From Pseudolabrys sp. (GTDB taxonomy: Bacteria; Pseudomonadota; Alphaproteobacteria; Rhizobiales; Xanthobacteraceae): 26,315 nucleotides of DNA. The position numbers were made by a program, and so were the translations under genes. Location: contig JAQSCR010000388.1 in assembly GCA_029945495.1 (NCBI GenBank), forward strand, positions 1-26,315. The letters are read 5' to 3'. The notes under the pieces were generated by a model that worked only from the letters and a program-made list of their open reading frames with translations, was not told the DNA's origin and ran no database searches. Positions 7,463 through 14,685 of the stretch are shown piece after piece. The number at the start of each line of letters is the position of its first letter. Within the stretch, counting starts at the first letter, position 1.

Positions 7463-8335
7463 ATGAAGATCGTCAATTTCCAGACCGGCAACGGCGTACA
7501 TATGGGCGTGGTTGACGGCGACAGCGTCATCGACGTGCAGGCGGTAGACGCCAAGCTGCCGAACGAACTCGGCGCGTTCCTGCGCGCCAATGGCGACATG
7601 AAGGCGCTGGCCGAACTCGCCAAGAAGGCGCCGGCCTCGGCGCGGCTGCCGCTCGCCGGGCTGAAGTTCGCGATGCCGGTGACCCATCCCGGCAAGATCA
7701 TCTGCCTGGGCTTAAACTACCTCGATCACGTTAAGGAAGGCGGCTACAAGGACAACATCCCGAAATTCCAGAGCATCTTCTTCCGCGTGCTGACCTCGAT
7801 GGCGGCGCATCATCAGCCGCTTTTGCGGCCGAAGAAGTCGATCCAGTTCGATTACGAAGCCGAACTGGTCGTCATCATCGGCAAGCGCGCCAGGCATCTC
7901 ACGCTTGAGAACGCCGTCGACTGCATCGCCGGCTATTCCTGCGGCATGGAAGGTTCGATCCGCGAATATCAGCGCCACACCACGCAATGGGGTATGGGCA
8001 AGAACTTCGACCAGACGGGCAGCGTCGGCCCGTGGATGGTCACCGCCGACGAACTGCCGCGCGGCGCCAAGGGCCTCAAGATCGAAAGCCGTCTCAACGG
8101 CAACATGATGCAGTCGTCGAACACCGACCACTTCATGTTCCCGGTCGCGGAGTCGCTGGTGTATCTCACCGAAGGCATAACTTTGGAGCCGGGCGACATC
8201 CTGTTCACCGGCACGCCGTCCGGCGTCGGCCACGCGCGTAAGCCCGATCCGGTCTGGATGAAGGCCGGCGACACCATCGAAGTCGAGATCGAAAAGGTCG
8301 GTGTGCTCAGCAACCCGATCGAAGACGAGAAATAA
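7463..8335 (+). CDS. Fumarylacetoacetate hydrolase (FAH) family protein
   Basis: FAH-family enzymes use a divalent metal to hydrolyse or hydrate acylpyruvate-type ring-cleavage products such as fumarylpyruvate or 2-oxo-pent-4-enoate. The 290-residue protein has a divergent N-terminal part (1-70) and the FAH core: CLGLNYLDHV, FDYEAELVVIIG with metal ligands E132 and E134, and a C-terminal LFTGTPSGVGHARKP. Where many members have Asp as third ligand, this has E163 (MEGSIREYQRHTTQ). From memory an Asn-Glu-Gly-Ser version defines a subgroup, so this is probably functional. The ATG at 7463 follows GGCAGGGA; an upstream in-frame ATG lacks family similarity. It starts a run of three plus-strand genes. 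Confidence 0.88.
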   Translation: MKIVNFQTGNGVHMGVVDGDSVIDVQAVDAKLPNELGAFLRANGDMKALAELAKKAPASARLPLAGLKFAMPVTHPGKIICLGLNYLDHVKEGGYKDNIPKFQSIFFRVLTSMAAHHQPLLRPKKSIQFDYEAELVVIIGKRARHLTLENAVDCIAGYSCGMEGSIREYQRHTTQWGMGKNFDQTGSVGPWMVTADELPRGAKGLKIESRLNGNMMQSSNTDHFMFPVAESLVYLTEGITLEPGDILFTGTPSGVGHARKPDPVWMKAGDTIEVEIEKVGVLSNPIEDEK

Positions 8336-8347
8336 CGCGCCCTCGTG

Positions 8348-8380
8348 CTCTCCCCCGCGATCCGCGGGGGAGAGAGCTTT
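8348..8380 (+). terminator. Strong hairpin after the FAH gene, probable terminator
   Basis: A perfect 12-bp stem, CTCTCCCCCGCG with CGCGGGGGAGAG, has a three-base loop and is followed by AGCTTT. It lies 12 bases after the FAH stop. The T-tract is short. Hairpins of this sequence are frequent dispersed elements in Rhizobiales (from memory), so it may also be a repeat copy. Confidence 0.6.
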
Positions 8381-8464
8381 CCCCGTTGACAATAGGTGCC
8401 GCGCCCGCGTTCTCTGTTGTCAGCACAGGCAGCCGCCAAAGGCCGCCGGCAGGGGAGGGGTCTC

Positions 8465-9448
8465 ATGAAACGCATCGTCGTCGCGGCGGTTTGCGCGCTT
8501 GGCTTTGCCGCCGTGCTTTCGGCATCGGCGATATCATCGGCACAGGCCGAATGGCCGGCGGAACGGCCGATCCGCCTGTTGGTCGGCTTCGGTCCCGGCG
8601 GCGGCACCGATATCGTGGCGCGCATCATCGCGGCGCCTTTGTCCGAACTCCTGAAGCAGACCATCGTCGTCGAGAACAAGCCGGGCGCCGGCGGCTCCAT
8701 CGCCTCCGGCGAAGTCGCCCGTGCGGCGAAGGACGGCTACACCGCCACCATGCTCTCGACCGGGCACACGGTCAGCGCCGCGATGCTCAAGAACGTGCCC
8801 TACGACGCGGTGAAGGACTTCGCGCCGGTCGCCCTGGTTGCCAATTCCGCCTTCGTCATCGTTGCGAATAAGGACTTCAAGGCAAACGACATCAAGGGCC
8901 TGATCGCGCTCGCCAAGGCGTCGCCCGGCAAGCTGAACTTCGCCAGCGTAGGCGTCGGCTCGACCCAGCACATTGCCGGCGAACTGCTGGTGCAGATGGC
9001 CGGTATCAACGTCAAACACATTCCGTATCGCGGCTCGCCGGCATTGGTCGCGGCGCTTCTAGCCGGCCAGGTCGACTACGGTGTCGAGACGTTCCAGGCG
9101 GTGCAGGGGCAAGTGCAGGGCGGGACGTTAAAATTGCTGGCCGTCGGTTCGTCTACGCGCATCGCCAGCGCGCCCGACGTCCCGACCGTCGCCGAATCCG
9201 GCGTGCCGGGCTACCTCGTCACCGGCTGGTATGGCTGGGTCTATCCCGCCGGTACGCCGCAGGCCATCGTCGACAAGACCAGCGCGGCTTTGAAAACCGT
9301 GCTGGCGCAGCCCGACGTCCGCGACCGGCTGAACAAAGCAGGAGCGATCGCTTCGATGTCGACGCCCAGCGAGTTTGGCACACTGCTCGCCGACGAGGTT
9401 GTCAAATGGAAGACGGTGCGCGACAAGGCCGGGCTTGAACCGCAATAG
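8465..9448 (+). CDS. Bug/TctC family periplasmic solute-binding protein
   Basis: Bug proteins bind carboxylates and other small acids in the periplasm, sometimes for a TctAB membrane partner. The 327-residue protein has a signal peptide (MKRIV, hydrophobic core, cleavage after AQA near residue 28). The family pattern follows: WPAERPIRLLVGFGPGGGTDIVAR, then NKPGAGGSIASGEVARAAKDGYT, then HIPYRGSPALVAALLAGQVDYG. The start at 8465 has GGGGAGGGG upstream. No TctA or TctB gene is nearby, the usual situation for the expanded Bug families. The gene lies between a FAH hydrolase and an FMN reductase, suggesting that its ligand is an organic acid, but the ligand is not predictable from sequence. Confidence 0.93.
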   Translation: MKRIVVAAVCALGFAAVLSASAISSAQAEWPAERPIRLLVGFGPGGGTDIVARIIAAPLSELLKQTIVVENKPGAGGSIASGEVARAAKDGYTATMLSTGHTVSAAMLKNVPYDAVKDFAPVALVANSAFVIVANKDFKANDIKGLIALAKASPGKLNFASVGVGSTQHIAGELLVQMAGINVKHIPYRGSPALVAALLAGQVDYGVETFQAVQGQVQGGTLKLLAVGSSTRIASAPDVPTVAESGVPGYLVTGWYGWVYPAGTPQAIVDKTSAALKTVLAQPDVRDRLNKAGAIASMSTPSEFGTLLADEVVKWKTVRDKAGLEPQ

Positions 9449-9493
9449 GTTCGCCGGGGCCGGTGCGACGTCCGTTGAGGAATAGAAGAGGAC

Positions 9494-10063
9494 ATGATGG
9501 CCGATCAACTGAAAATCCTGACGATCTGCGGTTCGCTGCGTAAGAACTCGTACAATGCCGCGGTCGTGCGGGCGCTGCCGGCGCTGGCGCCGCCGGAACT
9601 GGCATTTGTGCCGGCGCCGTCCTATGGCGGCTTCCCGCTTTATAACGACGACGTGCGCGTTGCTTCCGGTGCGCCCGCCGATGTCGAGGCCTGGGCGGCG
9701 GCGATCCGCTCGGCCGATGGCGTCATCATCGTCTCGCCGGAATTCAACTGGTCGATGCCCGGTCCGCTGAAGAACGCCATCGACTGGGTGTCGAAGCTCA
9801 AGGACGTGCCGTTCAAGGACAAGCCGGTGGCGCTGCAATCGGCTTCGACCGGCCAGGTCGGCGGCGCGCGCATGCAATATCACTTGCGCATGGCGTTGCA
9901 GTCGATCGATGCGCAGCTGTTCGGGCGGCCGGAAGTTTTCGTGAACTTCGCCGCCAAGAAAATCGACGAGAAAACCGGCGAACTGACCGACGACGCCGCC
10001 AAGGACATCATCAAGCTGCAGCTCGCCGCCTTCGCGAAGTTCGTTGCGCGGGTGAAGGTGTGA
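9494..10063 (+). CDS. NADPH-dependent FMN reductase (chromate/quinone reductase-like flavoprotein)
   Basis: This 189-residue cytoplasmic flavodoxin-fold enzyme belongs to the family of NAD(P)H:FMN, quinone and chromate reductases. The FMN phosphate loop is ICGSLRKNSYN near residues 11-21. The second conserved block, SPEFNWSMPGPLKNAIDW, matches the family's PEYN-type motif, and a STGQVGGARMQYHLR segment follows. Length is normal. Two adjacent ATG codons (9494 and 9497) follow an AGAGGA sequence, so the exact start is uncertain by one residue. It is 45 bp after the Bug gene and probably co-transcribed. Its biological substrate is unknown. It ends just before a long repeat at a convergent junction. 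Confidence 0.9.
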   Translation: MMADQLKILTICGSLRKNSYNAAVVRALPALAPPELAFVPAPSYGGFPLYNDDVRVASGAPADVEAWAAAIRSADGVIIVSPEFNWSMPGPLKNAIDWVSKLKDVPFKDKPVALQSASTGQVGGARMQYHLRMALQSIDAQLFGRPEVFVNFAAKKIDEKTGELTDDAAKDIIKLQLAAFAKFVARVKV

Positions 10064-10070
10064 CGCGTTT

Positions 10071-10197
10071 CCCGGGCGCAGCGCAGCACGTAGCGAAAGC
10101 GGAGTGGTGCGTCGCAGACCCGGGATCGTTCCAAGCTCGGAATGCGTGACGATCCCGGGTCTGCAGCGCGTCATTTCATGCCGCGCTGCGCCCGGGA
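10071..10197. repeat. Long inverted repeat, copy A of a dispersed approximately 127-bp element, at a convergent junction
   Basis: Outer arms CCCGGGCGCAGCGC and GCGCTGCGCCCGGG enclose a second inverted pair around GACCCGGGATCGTTCC. The element can fold into a large nested hairpin. It fills the space between the FMN reductase stop (10063) and the convergent OYE stop (10225). A clearly related copy lies at 23690-23817. Shared blocks include GCGCAGCACGTAG, CGTTCCAAGCT, CTGCAGCGCG and GCGCTGCGCCCGGGA. Confidence 0.9.
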
Positions 10198-10224
10198 AAA
10201 GTCCTCACATTTGAGCGTGCATTC

Positions 10225-11334
10225 TTACGGCTGCGCTCGCTTCGGAAACAGTTGTGGCCGCAGCTTCGGGTGGCCGGCCATGGTCTTCGCCGCATAGGGC
10301 GCCTCGGCGCCGAGTTCTTCCGCCGCATGCCAGGCCCAGCGCGGATCGTAGATCGCGGCGCGGCCGATGCAGATCATGTCGGCCTGACCGGAGGCGACGA
10401 TGTCTTCCGCCTGCTGGTAGCCGGCAATCAGGCCGACCGTCATGGTCGTCATGCCGCTTTCCTTCTTCACCTTTTCCGAGAACGGCACCTGATAGCCGGC
10501 CGACAACGGAATCTTCTGTAGCGGTGACAGGCCGCCGGTGGTGACGTCCATATAGTCCATGCCGCGCTTCTTGAGTTCCTTGGCGAGGAGTACCGTTTCT
10601 TCCGGCGTCCAGCCGCCGTCGACCCAGTCGGTCGCCGACACGCGCATACCGATCGGCTTGGCTTCCGGCCACACCGCGCGCACCGCGTCGTAGACTTCGA
10701 TCGCGAAGCGCATGCGGTTCTCGGTCGAGCCGCCATATTCGTCGGTGCGGTGGTTGGACAAAGGCGACAGGAACTGATGCACCAGATAGCCGTGGCCGCC
10801 ATGCAGCTCGATCAGGTCGTAGCCGATGCGGTTGAGGCGCTCGGCGCCGGCGACGAATTCGGCGATGACGCGCTTGATCTCGTCCTTGGTCAGCGCATGC
10901 GGCATCGGCCAGCCGGTGTCGTAGGGAATTGCCGACGGCGCTTCCGGCGTCCAGGCGTCGGGGCCTTCCAGGATCGGCTTGCCGCCGGCGCCCGGCGGCG
11001 TGGTCGGGCCCTTGCGGCCGGCATGCGCGAGCTGCACGCCGAGCTTGGCGACGCCGTACTGGCGGCAGAAGTCGTGCACGCGCTTGAGCGCCTTCTCGTT
11101 GTCGTCCGACCAGATGCCGGCGCATTTCGGCGAGATGCGGCCCTGCGGGCTGACGTCGGTCATCTCGGTCATCACCAGACCGGCGGCGCCGAGCGACATA
11201 TTGCCGAGATGCATCAGGTGCCAGTCATTGGCCGAGCCATTGTCGGAATTGTACTGGCACATCGGCGAAACGACGACGCGGTTCGGCAGCGTGAGGCCGC
11301 GCATGGTGACCGGCGTGAACAGGATGCTCGTCAT
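10225..11334 (-). CDS. NADH:flavin oxidoreductase, Old Yellow Enzyme family (YqjM-like)
   Basis: OYE enzymes use FMN and NAD(P)H to reduce activated C=C double bonds, for example in enones or xenobiotics. The 369-residue protein starts at 11334 with AAAAGGAA upstream. Cys26 in SPMCQY is at the same position as the redox-tuning Cys of Bacillus YqjM. The substrate-binding His pair is in ELHGGHGYL, followed by FLSPLSNHRTDEYGGSTENR, which is diagnostic of the family. The C-terminal MICIGRAAIYDPRWAWHAA holds the FMN phosphate site. A longer upstream frame overlaps the DoxX-like gene and is rejected. It lies 23 bp after that gene, probably as one operon, convergent with the FMN reductase gene. Confidence 0.94.
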   Translation of the reverse strand: MTSILFTPVTMRGLTLPNRVVVSPMCQYNSDNGSANDWHLMHLGNMSLGAAGLVMTEMTDVSPQGRISPKCAGIWSDDNEKALKRVHDFCRQYGVAKLGVQLAHAGRKGPTTPPGAGGKPILEGPDAWTPEAPSAIPYDTGWPMPHALTKDEIKRVIAEFVAGAERLNRIGYDLIELHGGHGYLVHQFLSPLSNHRTDEYGGSTENRMRFAIEVYDAVRAVWPEAKPIGMRVSATDWVDGGWTPEETVLLAKELKKRGMDYMDVTTGGLSPLQKIPLSAGYQVPFSEKVKKESGMTTMTVGLIAGYQQAEDIVASGQADMICIGRAAIYDPRWAWHAAEELGAEAPYAAKTMAGHPKLRPQLFPKRAQP

Positions 11335-11357
11335 TTTTGGATTTCCTTTTGGAGAGA

Positions 11358-11741
11358 TCAACCGAGTGTGTGCCAGGCGTGCATCGCGACGACCAGACAG
11401 CAAATCGCCCAGAACACGCAGAATTCGATGCCGCCGATCACCCAGATCCAGGATTTGGTCAGCTTGTAGGTCGCGGCGGCGGCGACGGTCAAATGGATGA
11501 AGGCGATGATGCCGACGAACTGGGTATAAATGTCGAACAGCAGAAAGACGGTGAGAACGCATTCGATCGCGCCGGCCAGATACATCCAGAACGCCGGCGG
11601 CTTGAAGCCGACGTCGACATAGAACTGCAGCGCTTGCGGCACGGTGAACTTGGCGATGATGTGCGGAATGAAAAACAGCGCGCAGATGATGCGCAGAATG
11701 TTGAATTCGTTCAGCAGATTGAACTTGTCGGCCAGCGACAT
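11358..11741 (-). CDS. DoxX-like small membrane protein
   Basis: This 127-residue protein has four predicted membrane segments, roughly residues 15-33, 47-68, 72-93 and 98-122. The LRIICALFFIPHIIAKF start resembles the first helix of DoxX/DoxD-like proteins. The family is poorly characterised; members have been linked to thiosulfate:quinone reductase or redox protection. The start at 11741 follows GGGGGAAGAG. It is the first gene of a probable two-gene unit with the OYE, so it may supply or protect that redox enzyme at the membrane, which is inference. The DoxX assignment rests on length, topology and the first helix only. Confidence 0.75.
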   Translation of the reverse strand: MSLADKFNLLNEFNILRIICALFFIPHIIAKFTVPQALQFYVDVGFKPPAFWMYLAGAIECVLTVFLLFDIYTQFVGIIAFIHLTVAAAATYKLTKSWIWVIGGIEFCVFWAICCLVVAMHAWHTLG

Positions 11742-11933
11742 TGTCTCTTCCCCCGGACGGCTCGTGGCGGCCGCGCGGCGGGAAATTCGCATTTATTGCC
11801 GTGTGCGCCAAGCGATCTGTTTTCTTTGCTGCCGTTTCGCCGGACGAAAACAAGCGACAGCTTCTTGCCCACCGGCCAGCCATAGCCCTTCGCTTGGGGC
11901 GGCGAGGTGACGGTACCCTTCAGGGAACCGGTC

Positions 11934-11961
11934 TTGTGCCGGGCATCCAGGCCTTTATACA
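11934..11961 (+). promoter_or_regulatory. Candidate sigma-70 promoter for the SDR gene
   Basis: TTGTGC (11934-11939) and TATACA (11956-11961) are separated by 16 bases. They lie about 37 bp before the SDR start, which has GAGGAGG as its ribosome binding site. The divergent DoxX-OYE unit must have its promoter in the same 256-bp gap, but I could not place it. Confidence 0.4.
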
Positions 11962-11997
11962 CGGGCGTCATAAAAGAACGCTTGAGGAGGAATACGG

Positions 11998-12777
11998 ATG
12001 ACCAATTCGACGGGCAGCAGACTGGCCGGCAAGACCGCCATCGTCACCGGCGGCGCCAAGGGCATCGGCCGCCATTATTCGCTGGCGCTTGCCGCGCAGG
12101 GCGCGCGGGTGATGATCGGCGACATCGCCGACGGCAAGGACGTCGCCGCCGAGATCGTCAAGCTGCATGGTGCCAAGGCGGCGGTCAGCGCGGTCTTCGA
12201 CGTCGCCGACGAGGCCTCGGTCAAGGAGCTGGTGGCCAAGACCGTCGCCGAGTTCGGCCAGATCGATATTCTCGTCAACAACGCCGCGCTCTACGCCAAT
12301 CTCAAGCCGCGCAATTACGGCGAATGGGACGTCGAGACCTGGGACAAGGTGATGGCCATCAATGTGCGCGGACCGTATCTGATGGCGCGCCACGTCACGC
12401 CGCACATGATCGCGAAGAAGAGCGGCAAGATCGTCAACATCGCCTCGGGCGCGCCCTACAAGGGCATTCCGCGCATGTTGCCTTATGTGACCTCGAAGGG
12501 CGCGATCCTCGCCTTCACCCGCGCGTTGTCGCGCGAACTGGGCGACCACAATATCTGCGTCAACTCGCTGTCTCCCGGCTATATCCTGTCCGACACCGGC
12601 CTCGCCAATGTCGACCACGTCAATGACGAGCGCGAGCGCGTGCGCAACAGCCGCGCCTTCAAGCGCGACGGCTATCCGGAAGACCTCTTGGGCGCGCTGG
12701 TATTCCTGTGTTCGAACGACAGCGACTTCGTCACCGGCCAGTCGCTGGTAGTCGACGGCGGCTCGGTCAATAATTGA
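11998..12777 (+). CDS. Short-chain dehydrogenase/reductase (classical SDR)
   Basis: This 259-residue cytoplasmic NAD(P)-dependent oxidoreductase has the glycine-rich cofactor loop TGGAKGIG at residues 17-24, the NNAA motif, the catalytic Ser in NIASG and the catalytic Tyr163 and Lys167 in YVTSK. It ends with the conserved SLVVDGG. An acidic residue after the second strand (GDIADG) favours NAD over NADP. Length and order are those of classical SDRs. The substrate is not predictable: 3-oxoacyl, sugar and aromatic cis-diol dehydrogenases share these motifs. The ATG at 11998 follows GAGGAGG. It sits upstream of a lysozyme-like gene and a ring-cleavage dioxygenase, and a catabolic role is plausible. 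Confidence 0.92.
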   Translation: MTNSTGSRLAGKTAIVTGGAKGIGRHYSLALAAQGARVMIGDIADGKDVAAEIVKLHGAKAAVSAVFDVADEASVKELVAKTVAEFGQIDILVNNAALYANLKPRNYGEWDVETWDKVMAINVRGPYLMARHVTPHMIAKKSGKIVNIASGAPYKGIPRMLPYVTSKGAILAFTRALSRELGDHNICVNSLSPGYILSDTGLANVDHVNDERERVRNSRAFKRDGYPEDLLGALVFLCSNDSDFVTGQSLVVDGGSVNN

Positions 12778-12861
12778 GCGTGACGCGGCAACAAGAGCAT
12801 TGTCGGCGCTCTGCACTTCATGGTTGAATGCTCCCTCGGCTTAAAAGCGGGGGGAGCAGTC

Positions 12862-13368
12862 ATGAAAATCGGTCCGGACGGCCTCGATCTGATCAAATCG
12901 TTCGAACTCTATGTCGGCTATGTTTATGACGATCTGCGTCCGCCGGTGGGCGGCAAATACCGCGAATGGCAGGGCGAGCCGGTGAAGGGCACGCTGACCA
13001 TCGGCTACGGCCACACCGATGCGGCGGCCGATCCATTGAAGTGCAAGCTGGGAACCAAGATCACGCTAACGCAGGCCCTGACGGTCCTGGCCAATGATCT
13101 CGCTCCGGTCGAAACGTTCGTCACCAAAGCGGTCAAGGTGCCGATCACCCAGCATCAATTCGATGCGTTGGTATCGTTCGTGTTCAACACCGGCAAGCTG
13201 ACCGGTACCGGGCTGCTGACGCAGCTCAACGCGAAAAATTACGGCAAGGTCCCCGACGAATTCATGAAGTGGGTGAAGTCCAAAGGACAGACGCTGCGCG
13301 GCCTGGTGCGACGCCGGCAGGCGGAGGTCCATCTCTGGAGCACGCCCGATCACACGTCACCGGCCTGA
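12862..13368 (+). CDS. Phage-type lysozyme (endolysin-like muramidase, GH24-like)
   Basis: The 168-residue protein resembles T4/P21-type lysozymes, which cleave peptidoglycan glycan strands. The conserved SFE (catalytic Glu15) and LTIGYGHTD block are present, but they are separated by a longer insert (about residues 25-44) than in standard phage enzymes. The C-terminal FVFNTGKLTGTGLL and LRGLVRRRQAE segments are typical. The start at 12862 follows GGGGGAG. There is no signal peptide, and no holin, Rz or other phage gene is nearby, so this is either a domesticated gene or the remnant of an old prophage. Release would need another route. It lies between an SDR and a dioxygenase with no obvious functional link. 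Confidence 0.85.
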   Translation: MKIGPDGLDLIKSFELYVGYVYDDLRPPVGGKYREWQGEPVKGTLTIGYGHTDAAADPLKCKLGTKITLTQALTVLANDLAPVETFVTKAVKVPITQHQFDALVSFVFNTGKLTGTGLLTQLNAKNYGKVPDEFMKWVKSKGQTLRGLVRRRQAEVHLWSTPDHTSPA

Positions 13369-13462
13369 CGCGCGCCGGCTCGATCGATCCGGGGCCGCCA
13401 ACGGCGGCTCTGCCCATCATCAGCCATTCAATGGGCGCGGAGCGGCCCCCTCCCGGGGCTGT

Positions 13463-13490
13463 TTCGCGCGCGGCCGATCTGCGCTATAAA
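13463..13490 (+). promoter_or_regulatory. Candidate promoter for the gentisate dioxygenase-like gene
   Basis: TTCGCG (13463-13468) and TATAAA (13485-13490) are 16 bases apart, about 50 bp before the gene start. The -10 match is reasonable and the -35 is weak. Confidence 0.3.
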
Positions 13491-13538
13491 GTTACAAATT
13501 AAACCATCGGGTCCCAGAAACGTCTCAAGGAGCATTTC

Positions 13539-14609
13539 ATGGCTGTTGCAACCGCGGCTGAACAGGCCACCCCAGGTTCCGAGCACAACATCGAAGGTTC
13601 GCGGCAGGCCTATTACGACAAGATCGCCAAATTCCACATGGCGCCGCTTTGGGAAGTGCTCAAGGGTCTGGTGACGCCGGAGCCGAAGACCAAATACAAG
13701 GCGGCGGTCTGGAAGTTCGCCGACATCAAGCGCCTGATCCTGGAAGCAGGCGGCGTCATCAGCGCCGAGGAAGCCGAGCGCCGCGTGCTGGTGCTGGAAA
13801 ATCCCGGCATGCCGGGCAAGTCGCGCGTCACCAATTCGCTTTTTGCTGGCGTGCAGTTGATCCTGCCCGGCGAAATCGCCGAGGTGCATCGTCACTCGGC
13901 CTCCGCCATCCGCTTCATGCTGGAAGGCGACGGCGCCTACACAGCCGTTGAAGGCGAAAAGTCGCAGATGCGGCACGGCGACTTCATCATCACCGCCAAC
14001 TGGGCGCCGCACGATCACGGCAACCCCGGCAACCAGCCGGCGATGTGGCTCGACGTGCTCGACATGCCGACCGTCAATCATTTCGAAGCCTCGTTCTCCG
14101 AACACTTCGACGAGAAGACGCAGAAGACCAATCATCAGGACGGCGACTCGTTCGAGCGTTACGCCTCCGGCGTGCTGCCCGACGGCATGCCAGCGACCAC
14201 CAACCGCACGCCGGTCATCAACTATCCCTATTCGAAAATGCGGCCGATCCTCGAGCGCCTCAAGAACACCGGCGACATCGACAAACGCCATGGCGCGCGC
14301 GTGCGCTACGCCAACCCGATCAATGGCGGGCCGGTGATGCCGACCATGGGCGCCTACATCGCGCTGTTCCCGAAGGGCTTCAAGGGCGAGAACTACCGCT
14401 CGACCGACGGCATGGTGTTCGCCTGCGCCGAAGGCCGCGGCAAAACGATTGTCGAGGGCGAGGACACCATCGAGTGGGGCGTCAACGACATTTTCGTGAT
14501 CCCGCCGTGGAAGCGCTATCACCACGAGCCGGCGGAAGAATCGGTGCTGTTCTCGATCTCGGATCGCCCGGCGCAGGAAGCGCTCGGCATCTGGCGCGAA
14601 GGCAACTGA
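13539..14609 (+). CDS. Gentisate 1,2-dioxygenase-like bicupin protein
   Basis: Gentisate dioxygenases use Fe(II) and oxygen to cleave gentisate between the carboxyl and hydroxyl carbons, producing maleylpyruvate. The 356-residue protein has the typical N-terminal cupin with iron ligands H117 and H119 in VHRHSASAIRF, followed by GDGAYT, GDFIITANWAPHDHG (third His at 158 or 160) and WLDVLDMP. The C-terminal cupin is degenerate, as in the family, with PPWKRYHHEPAEE near its end. Salicylate or 1-hydroxy-2-naphthoate ring-cleaving dioxygenases share this fold, so the substrate is not certain. AAGGAG lies six bases before the ATG. A strong terminator follows. A FAH hydrolase that could process the product is 5 kb upstream. 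Confidence 0.87.
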   Translation: MAVATAAEQATPGSEHNIEGSRQAYYDKIAKFHMAPLWEVLKGLVTPEPKTKYKAAVWKFADIKRLILEAGGVISAEEAERRVLVLENPGMPGKSRVTNSLFAGVQLILPGEIAEVHRHSASAIRFMLEGDGAYTAVEGEKSQMRHGDFIITANWAPHDHGNPGNQPAMWLDVLDMPTVNHFEASFSEHFDEKTQKTNHQDGDSFERYASGVLPDGMPATTNRTPVINYPYSKMRPILERLKNTGDIDKRHGARVRYANPINGGPVMPTMGAYIALFPKGFKGENYRSTDGMVFACAEGRGKTIVEGEDTIEWGVNDIFVIPPWKRYHHEPAEESVLFSISDRPAQEALGIWREGN

Positions 14610-14642
14610 GCGCGTCTCGCGCCGGCTGAACGCCGCAAAAAT

Positions 14643-14678
14643 AAAACGGCTGCACCGCAAGGTGCAGCCGTTTTTTTT
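14643..14678. terminator. Bidirectional intrinsic terminator between convergent genes
   Basis: CGGCTGCACC (14647-14656) and GGTGCAGCCG (14661-14670) form a perfect 10-bp stem with a GCAA tetraloop, followed by eight T residues. On the other side an A-rich run (AATAAAA) gives a T-tract on the minus strand. It can stop both the dioxygenase transcript and the TRAP transcript. Confidence 0.95.
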
Positions 14679-14685
14679 GCGCGGC

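Noticed and set aside
7463..8335. Loss of the third metal ligand in the FAH protein (Glu for Asp)
   Set aside because: Glu can bind metal, and I recall a FAH subgroup with the same Glu-Gly-Ser version, so this is probably a normal variant rather than a defect.
10225..11883. A fused 552-residue reading of the OYE gene
   Set aside because: The N-terminal extension runs through the DoxX-like gene in another frame and is not OYE-like. The start at 11334 has a ribosome binding site and places Cys26 exactly.
11711..11971. An 86-codon minus-strand frame in the gap before the SDR gene
   Set aside because: It overlaps the start of the DoxX-like gene and has no family resemblance or ribosome binding site that I can support.
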